Positions 18,226-26,339 of a stretch of DNA of 54,829 nucleotides are shown here, piece by piece. Numbering within the stretch: the first letter of the stretch is position 1; each line of letters starts with the position of its first letter. The DNA comes from Wenyingzhuangia sp. 2_MG-2023 (GTDB lineage Bacteria; Bacteroidota; Bacteroidia; Flavobacteriales; Flavobacteriaceae): the NCBI RefSeq assembly GCF_030548295.1, contig NZ_JAUOSB010000017.1:1-54829 (forward strand). The letters run 5' to 3'. The position numbers were made by a program, and so were the translations under genes. The notes under the pieces are model-generated. The model saw only the letters and a program-made list of their open reading frames with translations, was not told the origin of the DNA and ran no database searches.

Positions 18226-19092
18226 CTACTTTTTTTCTACTTTGTATATTTCTCCTTGTGGTTCTTTAGGAGCTTCTGGAGTGGTTCCTTGCAAACTAAC
18301 TACGTATGCAGCAAGTTGTTGTAATTTTTGTGGACTGAAACTATTTTTCCAAGCAATCATTCCTTTTCCAGGTCTTCCTCCTTCGGCAATGGTATTGTAT
18401 ACATTCTCAATACCTCCTCCTAAAATCCAATAATCATCTGTTAAATTAGGTCCTATTTTTCCACCTCCATCAACAGCATGACACACAGCACAGTTACGTT
18501 TGAACAATTTTTTTCCTTCTTCATTACTTCCTGTATCCAAAGCGGTCAAATCCACCTTTTCTTGTGTAGCTTCATAAGCTGCTATTTCTTTTTTTGCCTG
18601 AGCTACTTCTGCCAAATATTCATCTTTTTGAGTATCTCCATCCAACACGTGGTAATACACAATGTATCCAAATGCAAATACAATCGTCATGTAAAAACCG
18701 TACAACCACCATGGTGGTAAATTGTTGTCCAATTCACGAATTCCATCGTAATCGTGGTTCAAAATAATTTCTTCTTCTTCTTCAATAGGTTTTGCATCAG
18801 ACAAACTTTTTACAATGCTTTTCCAATCTGACCAATCTATTTTTTTAGCTTCTTGTTTTTCCAAAAAGGCTTCTTTCTCTTCTTCTGTAGACAAAGACAA
18901 ATACAAGTTGTTCATTTTGTTTACCACATACCTTGCGCTAAACAACGCACCTACAAAAATTAAGTACAAGGTAATTTTTAAAGGAAGTAAAGCGCTGTAT
19001 CCATTTCCAGATGGCAACATCCATTCTATGATAAGACCCACCACCACACTTAAGATGACAAAGCCGACTATTTGTTTGTTTTTTTGATTCAT
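18226..19092 (-). CDS. ccoP: cbb3 oxidase subunit III CcoP, single c-type haem
   Basis: Electron-input subunit of cbb3 oxidase. There are two hydrophobic segments near the N-terminus, then a third near LPPWWLYGFYMTIVFAFGY (about residues 125-150) and a periplasmic cytochrome c domain with CAVCH near residue 200. An axial methionine is probably supplied by RPGKGMIAW. Only one CxxCH is present, while the proteobacterial CcoP has two; mono-haem CcoP is common in Bacteroidota. The frame ends close to ccoG and starts 12 bases after ccoQ. Confidence 0.93.
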   Translation of the reverse strand: MNQKNKQIVGFVILSVVVGLIIEWMLPSGNGYSALLPLKITLYLIFVGALFSARYVVNKMNNLYLSLSTEEEKEAFLEKQEAKKIDWSDWKSIVKSLSDAKPIEEEEEIILNHDYDGIRELDNNLPPWWLYGFYMTIVFAFGYIVYYHVLDGDTQKDEYLAEVAQAKKEIAAYEATQEKVDLTALDTGSNEEGKKLFKRNCAVCHAVDGGGKIGPNLTDDYWILGGGIENVYNTIAEGGRPGKGMIAWKNSFSPQKLQQLAAYVVSLQGTTPEAPKEPQGEIYKVEKK

Positions 19093-19104
19093 ATTTTTGT
19101 CTTT

Positions 19105-19269
19105 TTATTCAAAAGGTAAATTGCTAACTTTCTTTAAATACTCTTTTTTTGCTTTGAACACCCAAAAAAATAAGAGCGTAAAAAACACAAAGAATATTGA
19201 CAATGAGATGATAGGATAAATTTCAATCCCATCAATGGTAACCATGTGATTTTTAATAAATTTCAGCAT
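19105..19269 (-). CDS. ccoQ: CcoQ-like small membrane subunit, 54 aa
   Basis: Small frame read directly from the minus strand: ATG at 19269, TAA at 19105-19107, 54 codons. The protein starts MLKFIKNHMVTIDG, has one membrane helix (about 18-38, rich in F and L) and a basic tail FKAKKEYLKK. Size, topology and place between ccoNO and ccoP fit CcoQ, the small subunit that stabilises cbb3. Its start lies two bases past the ccoNO stop and its stop 12 bases before ccoP. Confidence 0.85.
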   Translation of the reverse strand: MLKFIKNHMVTIDGIEIYPIISLSIFFVFFTLLFFWVFKAKKEYLKKVSNLPFE

Positions 19270-19270
19270 C

Positions 19271-21442
19271 TTATTTTGTTTTTATATCGGTTCCTAATCT
19301 TTGTAAATAAGCTATCAAGGCTACTATTTCTCTTTCTTGAATAGGTACAAATTCCTTTCCTGAAGCTTTTGCTTCTGTTTGAGCACTTTCGTAACTTTCT
19401 ACAAAAGAAGGATCTTGTCTTAAATTCTCTGCAATAATATCTGCCTGAGCACTCATACTTTTCTGAGCATTGTCTATTTCATATTCGGTATAAGGAACTC
19501 CTAAAGAAACCATTGTTTTTAATTTGTCTTCTGTAGCACTCTTATCCAAGGTATTTTTTAACAACCAAGCGTAAGGTGGCATGATAGAACCTGGAGACGT
19601 ACTTTGTGGATCTAACATATGGTTGAAATGCCAACTGTCTGAATATTTCATCCCCACTCTGTGCAAGTCTGGCCCAGTACGTTTGGATCCCCACAAAAAT
19701 GGATGATCATACACAAACTCTCCTGCTTTAGAATATTCTCCATAACGCTCAACTTCTGAACGGAACGGACGAACCATTTGAGAGTGACAGCCCACACAAC
19801 CTTCACGTATGTACAAATCTCTACCTTCTAATTCTAAAGGAGTATAAGGTTTAACACTGCTAATGGTTGGTATGTTAGATTCTACCATCAACGTGGGAAC
19901 AATTTGCACAATTCCCCCTATCAAAATAGCAATGGTTGCAAAAATGGTCAACTGCACAGGTCTTCTTTCCAATTGCTGGTGCCAAGTTTCTCCTGCCAAT
20001 CTTCCTTTTCTAATTCTTTGCAATGGAGCTGCTTCTGCCAAAGTATCCTCTACTTCAGATCCTTTTTTGATGGTTGCTACCATGTTGAACAACATAACAA
20101 TTGCCCCAGAAATATACATAGTCCCTCCAATAGCACGCATCCAATACATAGGTATAATTTGTGTTACTGTTTCTAAAAAGTTACCGTATACCAATGTTCC
20201 ATCTGGGTTGAATTGTTTCCACATAGATGCTTGTACAAACCCTGCAATGTACATTGGAAACGCGTATAAAATTATCCCTAGAGTCCCCAACCAAAAGTGG
20301 ACGTTTGCCATTTTGGTAGAATGCAATTTGGTTTTAAACATAATTGGAACCAACCAATAAATCATCCCAAAAGTCATAAAACCATTCCATGCCAAAGCTC
20401 CTACGTGTACATGAGCAATAATCCAATCTGAGAAGTGTGCAATAGCATTTACACTCTTTAAAGACAACATAGGTCCTTCAAACGTAGCCATACCATATCC
20501 TGTAATGGCAACCACCATAAATTTTAAAACAGGATCTGTTCTTACCTTGTCCCAAGCACCTCTTAAGGTCAACAATCCATTGATCATTCCTCCCCAAGAT
20601 GGAGCAATTAACATTACAGAAAAAGCAACTCCTAAATTCTGAGCCCAATCTGGCAACGCAGTATACAATAAGTGGTGAGGTCCTGCCCAGATGTAGATAA
20701 AAATCAACGACCAAAAGTGAACAATAGACAATCTGTAAGAATACACAGGTCTGTTTGCTGCTTTAGGCACGTAATAATACATCAACCCTAAAAACGGAGT
20801 GGTTAAGAAAAAAGCCACCGCATTGTGTCCGTACCACCATTGCACCAAAGCATCTTGCACTCCTGCATATACTGAATAACTTTTGGTAAAAGACACCGGC
20901 AATGCCAAACTGTTAAAAATGTGCAATACCGCTACCGTAACAAATGTTCCTAAATAAAACCAAATAGCTACGTACAAATGACGTTCTCTACGTTTTAAAA
21001 TAGTTCCAATCATGTTGATACCAAACACTACCCAAATCAGTGCAATTGCAATATCTATTGGCCATTCCAACTCAGCATATTCTTTACTTGTAGAATATCC
21101 TAAAGGCAACGTTATAGCTGCTGCAACTATAATAGCTTGCCAACCCCAGAAGTTGATATTACTTAACAAATCATTAAACATTCTCGCTTTTAGCAATCGT
21201 TGTAATGAGTAATACACCCCAGCAAAAATTGCGTTACCTACAAAAGCAAAAATAACCGCATTGGTGTGTAAGGGTCTCAATCTACCAAAACTCAACCAAG
21301 AAATACCTTGTGTAAGCTCTGGAAAGATGAACATAAAAGCTAATAATAGTCCCACGGACATCCCTATGAGTCCCCAAAACATTGTTGCGTAAATAAATTT
21401 CTTTACGACCTTATTATCGTAATAAAATTGCTCTTTTTCCAT
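19271..21442 (-). CDS. ccoNO: Fused cbb3 oxidase subunits I and II (CcoN-CcoO)
   Basis: Haem-copper oxidase core of 723 residues in which the catalytic CcoN (about 1-480, multiple helices with WWYGHNAVAFFLTTPFLG, HHLLYTALPDW and HVHVGALAWNG carrying the haem and CuB histidines) is joined to the mono-haem CcoO (about 500-723, GCVGCHSQMVRPF and GPDLHRVGMKYSD, with Met in SIMPPYAWL). It reduces oxygen to water with high affinity while pumping protons. The fusion is typical of Bacteroidota. It lies 7 bases after ccoS. Confidence 0.97.
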   Translation of the reverse strand: MEKEQFYYDNKVVKKFIYATMFWGLIGMSVGLLLAFMFIFPELTQGISWLSFGRLRPLHTNAVIFAFVGNAIFAGVYYSLQRLLKARMFNDLLSNINFWGWQAIIVAAAITLPLGYSTSKEYAELEWPIDIAIALIWVVFGINMIGTILKRRERHLYVAIWFYLGTFVTVAVLHIFNSLALPVSFTKSYSVYAGVQDALVQWWYGHNAVAFFLTTPFLGLMYYYVPKAANRPVYSYRLSIVHFWSLIFIYIWAGPHHLLYTALPDWAQNLGVAFSVMLIAPSWGGMINGLLTLRGAWDKVRTDPVLKFMVVAITGYGMATFEGPMLSLKSVNAIAHFSDWIIAHVHVGALAWNGFMTFGMIYWLVPIMFKTKLHSTKMANVHFWLGTLGIILYAFPMYIAGFVQASMWKQFNPDGTLVYGNFLETVTQIIPMYWMRAIGGTMYISGAIVMLFNMVATIKKGSEVEDTLAEAAPLQRIRKGRLAGETWHQQLERRPVQLTIFATIAILIGGIVQIVPTLMVESNIPTISSVKPYTPLELEGRDLYIREGCVGCHSQMVRPFRSEVERYGEYSKAGEFVYDHPFLWGSKRTGPDLHRVGMKYSDSWHFNHMLDPQSTSPGSIMPPYAWLLKNTLDKSATEDKLKTMVSLGVPYTEYEIDNAQKSMSAQADIIAENLRQDPSFVESYESAQTEAKASGKEFVPIQEREIVALIAYLQRLGTDIKTK

Positions 21443-21449
21443 AAATTAA

Positions 21450-21635
21450 TTATTCGATTATTGTTTCTGTTTTATTCTCTTTTTTCTGAACACTCAACGT
21501 ATCGTTAAACAAAATTCTCATGGCTGGAGTTTCATGATCTTCAAACTGACCATTTTTAACCGCAAGAAAAAATACCGCCAAAAAAATGATGGCCACAAAA
21601 AGACTTACAATGATTAAAATATAAATAACTCCCAT
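21450..21635 (-). CDS. ccoS: cbb3 oxidase maturation protein CcoS
   Basis: Protein of 61 residues starting MGVIYILIIVSLFVAIIFLAVFF, a single membrane helix, then GQFEDHETPAMRILFND, the characteristic CcoS tail. CcoS is needed for cofactor insertion into cbb3 oxidase. It is the first gene of the operon here; the copper ATPase gene ccoI, usually just upstream, is absent from this window. Confidence 0.93.
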   Translation of the reverse strand: MGVIYILIIVSLFVAIIFLAVFFLAVKNGQFEDHETPAMRILFNDTLSVQKKENKTETIIE

Positions 21636-21651
21636 GCTGAATTGTTTACAA

Positions 21652-21659
21652 CAAAAGTA
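21652..21659 (-). promoter_or_regulatory. TAnnTTTG -7 element of the cco operon
   Basis: Plus-strand CAAAAGTA reads TACTTTTG on the minus strand. Transcription would begin near 21646, about 11 bases before the ccoS ATG. Confidence 0.62.
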
Positions 21660-21681
21660 TTGGGAAGGCTTTCTCTAAAAA

Positions 21682-21695
21682 ATGACTATTATCAT
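21682..21695. promoter_or_regulatory. Crp/Fnr-type operator upstream of the cco operon
   Basis: ATGACTATTATCAT contains TGA-N6-TCA and differs from the site before the hemN operon in only two of 14 positions. Its centre (21688.5) is 29.5 bases from the near edge of the -7 element, exactly the distance seen at the hemN operon. Confidence 0.68.
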
Positions 21696-21832
21696 AGTTT
21701 GATTTTTTATGCCTTGAAAGGTTGTAAAACCTATTAAAAGAAGCGTTTTAGTCTGAAAAACGCCACTCTCTAGGTTTCAAAAAAAGGGAGATTCTAAAGG
21801 ATTGAAACTTATAAAAATGACATCTAAATAAA

Positions 21833-21974
21833 AACTAACAATTCTTAGTTTTATTCTAAAACAGCGTTAAAGCTCAATAAAAAACAATACTTTTAGATTT
21901 GATAAAAAAGCTAAAATGATGTCGTCCGTGAATGTTGATGGGATGACATTAAGTAACGATGTAAGGGGTTGGCT
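21833..21974 (+). repeat. Repeat A, cassette-like spacer upstream of abiV
   Basis: About 142 bases starting AACTAACAATTC and ending GTTGGCT, 13 bases before the AbiV start. It aligns along most of its length with repeat B at 28533-28683. The best block is AATACTTTTAGA plus flanks, with 31 of 36 positions identical by eye, followed by a second block around GAATGTTG...GTGACAT-like sequence. It contains a TAGATTTG -7-like element (21894-21901) that could drive AbiV. Confidence 0.6.
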
Positions 21975-21987
21975 GTAAAATAAAAAA

Positions 21988-22569
21988 ATGAAACTGAATT
22001 TTGATTCTATATTAAAGGGAATAATTAGCAATGTGATAAATGCACAAGAATTAATAGATGAATCGGAATTACTTTTTAAAAATGACAAATTTGCAAGAGC
22101 ATATTTATTAAGTCATTTTGCAATTGAAGAAGCTTCTAAATGTGCAATGCTACTAAAATTATTATCATTTATTGTCTGGGAAGAAAAAATTGACGAGGTA
22201 GTTGTTCGTAAAAGATATCACAACCATAAAGAAAAAATTCAAAACTTTAAACTATTAAACATATTCAACACTGATAAAGAAATTGATGTGAATATAATGA
22301 ACAACCTAAAAAATCAATCAACATACGTTACTTGGAATAATGAAAATAACTTTAAGTTACCATCTGAATGTATTAATGAAGAGGATGCTAAAGAATTATT
22401 TGAAATGACTTTAAAGTATGTGAAAATTTTCACAAAAATTACCATTCAATTTTCTAATGATAAAGAGAAAAGTATTGATTATATTAAAAACAATAAGGAT
22501 AATCCTTTTATAAAAGACATTATAGATTACGAAAAAAATAGAACTAGCAGAAAAATTAAATTTGGGTAA
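21988..22569 (+). CDS. AbiV family abortive infection (HEPN) protein
   Basis: Protein of 193 residues matching the AbiV family, first known from a lactococcal phage-resistance gene. AbiV proteins are predicted HEPN RNases. The N-terminal helices carry RAYLLSHFAIEEASKCAMLLK (37-57 region), the family hallmark, and R74-x5-H80 (RKRYHNH) fits the HEPN catalytic pattern. No membrane segment is present and the residue bias is strongly K, N and I. It is a stand-alone gene between two repeat-like spacers; no partner antitoxin was seen. Confidence 0.8.
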   Translation: MKLNFDSILKGIISNVINAQELIDESELLFKNDKFARAYLLSHFAIEEASKCAMLLKLLSFIVWEEKIDEVVVRKRYHNHKEKIQNFKLLNIFNTDKEIDVNIMNNLKNQSTYVTWNNENNFKLPSECINEEDAKELFEMTLKYVKIFTKITIQFSNDKEKSIDYIKNNKDNPFIKDIIDYEKNRTSRKIKFG

Positions 22570-22579
22570 AAAATTCTAC

Positions 22580-22725
22580 AGCTAACACTGGCTAAAATTA
22601 ATACGGGTTTGGTTTCTTGCTCAAATTTTGTATATGTTTACTAAGTTGCCAAATACTTGATATCATTCCAATAACTACTTTTAAAATATTGTAACAACAT
22701 TAGATTTAATATGTAAACGTTGAGT
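22580..22725 (+). repeat. Cassette-like tail after abiV (T1)
   Basis: Non-coding tail of about 146 bases starting AGCTAACA 10 bases after the AbiV stop and ending AAACGTTGAGT. The core AATAC-N12-TTGCTCAAA (22600-22625) is shared, without gaps, with the tail after the VOC gene (26242-26267). The two ends match the ends of the tail after map (AGCTAACA, AAACGTTGACT). Confidence 0.5.
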
Positions 22726-22869
22726 TTTGAATTCTTGAGATCTTCTGAAGGAATTTCACATAGCTGAAACACAATCAATCGACCAATAAATTAGCAGTCC
22801 TTTTAATTAAAAAACTGTAGTTACTTTACTAGAATGAGTTAATAGGTTTGTGACTTATAGTAATAAAAA
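22726..22869. other. Intergenic remainder before the ASST-like gene end
   Basis: About 145 AT-rich bases between the abiV tail and the stop of the minus-strand gene. No gene or clear terminator was seen. Confidence 0.45.
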
Positions 22870-24471
22870 TCAGTTAACTATAACTTTTAGTCGTCTGGTT
22901 ATTTTTTCTTTTTCAAACTCAATAAAATAAAAACCTGATTTGACATTTATAGCTAAATGGTCATTAAAAAAGTTTTGGGATGTAGATATAACTTTCCCAT
23001 TAACATCTATTATTCTTATTGCATCTAGCTTGATTGTTTGGTTAAATTTTAGAACATTGTCTATAACTGGATTTGTGATTCTAATATTATTGATCTCGTA
23101 TTGTACAATGCTTAATGTTGCACAAGCACTAGAAATGGAATTTTCATTTTCAATAATACCTTTAGGAGTTAAGTCTTTTCCAGAAAAACCAATATAATTG
23201 CTAGGGTATTTTTCAGCTCTAAAAATAGAATTAGAATAGGGTGAAAAAGTTTCAAATTGATTAAATATGCTATTTCCTGAAGGATTTTTATAAGTCCATA
23301 GGTGCTCACCCATTTTTGTAATTTCAGAAACTTGTCCTAAAGAACTTTCGCATATTATAAAGTTACCATTAGGAAGACTATGTGTTCCAGATTTTATTTC
23401 TTCATACATGGTTTTTTCTAATATAGAGCCACCCCAAGACCAGTTAAAATTTAATGGTTTAAATGTATTGTTCTCTTTAATATAAGTATTACCAGAAATC
23501 TCAGGATCTAATAAATGAACCGTGCTGTAGGCTCTAGTTTCAGTACTTCCATTGTTAAAAACAGAAATTTTACCTTCATCTAAATATCCTGATTCTACCC
23601 ATTTTACATCATGCTGTGAAAATAATTTTTGGTTTTCAACCCCTCCTTGCTTATAAACTCGGGGATTTCCCCATCTCCATAAAACATCTCCTCCAAGATT
23701 TGAATTACCTCCTGTATGACCTAAAGCTTCAGCAGTTGTGGTACTGTGATCAATAATATAAATTTCATTTAAGTTTCTTGCAGAGATCATAATTTGGTCA
23801 AGATTTGCATTATAATCAATACCATTTACATGCGTATAACCTCTTTCGAGATTTTCAATATCAGAATCTATATAGTTTATATCCATAAGTTCAGGGTGAT
23901 TTTCAACAATACCAAAATTTGGTTTTGTATTGTCATAATCTTGAATTATATGGTCTATAAATTTCCATTCCCAAACAATTTCTGCATCGTTCGTTCCAAT
24001 CGGTTTCAATTCAACTATTTTATCAAGGTCAATAACTTGATCAACTGTAAGTGGGTTCTTACCTTGAGCAATAATCTCTGTATTGGTATAACTATCTCTA
24101 ACTATGCATAAAATATTTCCATTTGGAAGCGGCTCAATATCATGGTGTTGATTTAATTCATTAGCATTCATTTCATAGTTCCAAAGTACTGTATTGTCCC
24201 AATCTCTAATTTCTAACATATTTCTTCCTGCCCTTAGTAAAGTTCCATTTTCTAAAAGATAGCAGGTTGCTCCTGGCAACTCCGTAAAAGTCCATTCATT
24301 TACTTTTTCACCACAATTGTTAATTAAATATACGCTATTGTTTACCTCTGGAGTAAATAGCGTGTATCCTTCCGAAACGTTGTCATCTGAAAAAATCAAT
24401 CCAACTGTTGGAGTTTGTGACCTAACGATAGAAACAGTTAAAATAAGTATGAATGTTATGTTTTTAATCAA
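22870..24471 (-). CDS. Arylsulfotransferase (ASST)-like secreted protein with T9SS domain
   Basis: Secreted beta-propeller protein of the arylsulfate sulfotransferase family. Repeated blades are visible: ATCYLLENGTLLRAGRN, HHDIEPLPNGNILCI, THVNGIDYNANLDQIMISAR, SQHDVKW and GTHSLPNGNFIICES. The histidines in these motifs match the ASST active-site positions in kind. ASST enzymes move sulfate between phenols; activity here is unproven. The last 70 residues resemble a T9SS sorting domain (KSGFYFIEFEKE...RRLKVIVN). The frame opens at a TTG at 24507; the TTG at 24471 gives a cleaner signal peptide and is preferred, but neither start is certain. A TATTTTTG element at 24525-24532 probably drives it. 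Confidence 0.8.
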   Translation of the reverse strand: MIKNITFILILTVSIVRSQTPTVGLIFSDDNVSEGYTLFTPEVNNSVYLINNCGEKVNEWTFTELPGATCYLLENGTLLRAGRNMLEIRDWDNTVLWNYEMNANELNQHHDIEPLPNGNILCIVRDSYTNTEIIAQGKNPLTVDQVIDLDKIVELKPIGTNDAEIVWEWKFIDHIIQDYDNTKPNFGIVENHPELMDINYIDSDIENLERGYTHVNGIDYNANLDQIMISARNLNEIYIIDHSTTTAEALGHTGGNSNLGGDVLWRWGNPRVYKQGGVENQKLFSQHDVKWVESGYLDEGKISVFNNGSTETRAYSTVHLLDPEISGNTYIKENNTFKPLNFNWSWGGSILEKTMYEEIKSGTHSLPNGNFIICESSLGQVSEITKMGEHLWTYKNPSGNSIFNQFETFSPYSNSIFRAEKYPSNYIGFSGKDLTPKGIIENENSISSACATLSIVQYEINNIRITNPVIDNVLKFNQTIKLDAIRIIDVNGKVISTSQNFFNDHLAINVKSGFYFIEFEKEKITRRLKVIVN

Positions 24472-24524
24472 AATTTTTTTCAGTATTAGTTCAATAAACA
24501 AACTCAAAAATAGAGAATTAAAAA

Positions 24525-24532
24525 CAAAAATA
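24525..24532 (-). promoter_or_regulatory. TAnnTTTG -7 element for the ASST-like gene
   Basis: Reads TATTTTTG on the minus strand, about 18 bases before the furthest-upstream TTG start. No -33 TTG was found at the expected spacing. Confidence 0.4.
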
Positions 24533-24851
24533 CAAACGTTTGCATAACCGATTGACTTATCTATGCAATAGCTAAAATTTTATCCATCATTCAAATATTC
24601 CTACTCAACAAAAGCTTACATGACTACATCGTGTGAGGATCCTAGCTTATCATATAAATCGGGAGTTTATTTATTTTAAAGAACTAAATATCAGATAAAT
24701 AACTGATAAAATAAAAAACCTAAATCTATAAAAATTATTAGTTTTAAAATTCAAAAACAAATCTTTGTAAATGAACTCAAATTTGTAGCTTAGAGTCAAC
24801 TTAAAATTCAGAAAACAATATTACGTTTTAACATTGATTACCGATCTATAA
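24533..24851. other. Intergenic region between divergent ASST-like and AraC genes
   Basis: About 319 bases of non-coding sequence. It holds an inverted pair TTGCATA...TATGCAA (about 24540-24568) that could be an operator, and an AT-rich stretch before the AraC gene. No gene was recognised. Confidence 0.4.
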
Positions 24852-25667
24852 ATGAATTATCAAACATTTCAGCCTCATCCAGATTTAAAATTAATTATTA
24901 GCTGTTATTGGACTTTAGAAGTTCCTGCTGATCATGATTCTAAAAAACAACGAATTGTTCCTGACGGTTGTATTGAAATGGCTTTTATTCTTGGAGACAA
25001 TATAAAACGATACACATCAGAAGATGAATTTATCTTACAACCTCGTGCAATGGTAATTGGGCACATCAGTAAACCTTTTTATATAGAACCAACGGGGGAT
25101 GTAAATACGTTTGCCGTTCGATTTTATCCATACGGGTTTTCAAATTTCATAAAAAAACCTCTAAAAAACCTAGCAAATACTGAAACCCCAATAGAATTGT
25201 TGTTTGAAAAAAAAATGGCTAAGGAATTAGAAGAAAAAATAATATTAGCCAAAAACGTGAAACAACGAATAGAAATTATTGAAAAATTTTTTCTAGAAAG
25301 GTTAAACGAAAAAGTAACTATTGAGAATATTGTAAAAACAACCATTGACTCTCTTTTATCAACAAATGGCAACGCATCCATAAAAACGATTCTTAAAGGT
25401 GATTTATCCAAAAGAAGACAACTTGAGAGAAAATTTGCCAAACAAATTGGAGTGAGCCCAAAGCAATTGGGTAAATTAATTCGACTTCAAACCGCATTAA
25501 AAATGTTGCTCAACAATGAGACCGAAAGCCTAACAAATATTGCTTACAAAAGTGACTATTATGATCAAGCACACTTTATAAAAGACTTTAAGGAGTTTAC
25601 AGGAACCAATCCAAAAGAATTTTTAGGAAATGAAAACATGACCATTTCTACTCTTTTTTACAAGTAG
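24852..25667 (+). CDS. AraC family transcriptional regulator (DUF6597 N-terminus)
   Basis: Transcription factor of 271 residues. The N-terminal half (YQTFQPHPDLKLIISCYWTLE, RIVPDGCIEMAFILGD, AVRFYPYGF) is the DUF6597-type sensor domain. The C-terminal 100 residues are an AraC HTH domain (RQLERKFAKQIGVSPKQLGKL, LTNIAYKSDYYDQAHFIKDFKEFTGTNPKEF). The ligand is unknown. It lies 74 bases upstream of the VOC lipoprotein start on the same strand, so they may form an operon, and it could regulate the divergent gene. Confidence 0.9.
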   Translation: MNYQTFQPHPDLKLIISCYWTLEVPADHDSKKQRIVPDGCIEMAFILGDNIKRYTSEDEFILQPRAMVIGHISKPFYIEPTGDVNTFAVRFYPYGFSNFIKKPLKNLANTETPIELLFEKKMAKELEEKIILAKNVKQRIEIIEKFFLERLNEKVTIENIVKTTIDSLLSTNGNASIKTILKGDLSKRRQLERKFAKQIGVSPKQLGKLIRLQTALKMLLNNETESLTNIAYKSDYYDQAHFIKDFKEFTGTNPKEFLGNENMTISTLFYK

Positions 25668-25741
25668 ATGGAGTGTCGCATTTTTACAATTTTAACACTA
25701 TAATATCTGCTAATTTTAGATTGTTAATTAAACGTATAACC

Positions 25742-26236
25742 ATGAAAAGAATTTTACTAAACATTACTACAATTTTTATTTTTAGCCTTGTGGCATGTAA
25801 CAATCAAAATAAATCTAAGTCAGAAGTTCAAAAAACAGATTTGAATCAGAAGCAAACAACCAATGATATGAACAGTTTTATTTCACTTTTTGAAATTCCA
25901 GCAACAGATCTTTCAAGAGCAGTCAGTTTTTATCAAGCAATTTTAGAGATTAATATTGAAGAAATGAAAATACCTGGAATGGAAATGGGAATTTTTCCTT
26001 ATAAAAACCAAGCAGTTACAGGAGTTATAGTAAAAGGAGAAGGATACAAACCTAGTTCCAATGGAGTAACTATTTATTTAAACGGTGGTAACAATCTTCA
26101 GACTATTCTAGATAAGGTAGAAAAAAATGGAGGAAAAATTATTGTTCCAAAAACAGCTCATGCTGATGAAAGTGGATTTTTTGCTTTGTTTTTAGATACA
26201 GAAGGAAATAAACTTGGTCTAAATTCACCAAACTAA
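25742..26236 (+). CDS. VOC (glyoxalase-fold) family lipoprotein
   Basis: Protein of 164 residues starting at the ATG at 25742 with lipobox LVAC followed by NNQNKSK. The rest is a VOC domain: FEIPATDLSRAVSFYQAILE, GVTIYLNGGNNLQTILDKVEKNGGKIIVPK and FFALFLDTEGNKLGLNS. VOC proteins bind metal and include glyoxalases, dioxygenases and resistance proteins; the reaction here is unknown. A membrane-anchored VOC protein is unusual, since most are cytoplasmic. It follows the AraC gene. Confidence 0.85.
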   Translation: MKRILLNITTIFIFSLVACNNQNKSKSEVQKTDLNQKQTTNDMNSFISLFEIPATDLSRAVSFYQAILEINIEEMKIPGMEMGIFPYKNQAVTGVIVKGEGYKPSSNGVTIYLNGGNNLQTILDKVEKNGGKIIVPKTAHADESGFFALFLDTEGNKLGLNSPN

Positions 26237-26241
26237 AGCAC

Positions 26242-26305
26242 AAATACAAGATTCCCTCCTTGCTCAAAGTTTTATACTTCTTTACGATGTTCGCTTAAAC
26301 TTATT
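26242..26305 (+). repeat. Cassette-like tail after the VOC gene (T2)
   Basis: The core AATAC-N12-TTGCTCAAA (26242-26267) aligns without gaps with T1, and similarity continues through TTTTATACTTCTTTAC against TTTTGTATATGTTTAC. It begins 5 bases after the VOC stop. The outer CTAACA and GTTG ends seen at other tails are not present here. Confidence 0.45.
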
Positions 26306-26339
26306 TGATTATTTTTAAGTCAATTAAGATTTATACGAA

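Noticed and set aside
19863-20360. Open frame of 165 codons on the plus strand
   Set aside because: It lies wholly antisense to ccoNO, whose protein sequence is clearly conserved. The frame is a by-product of its codon use.
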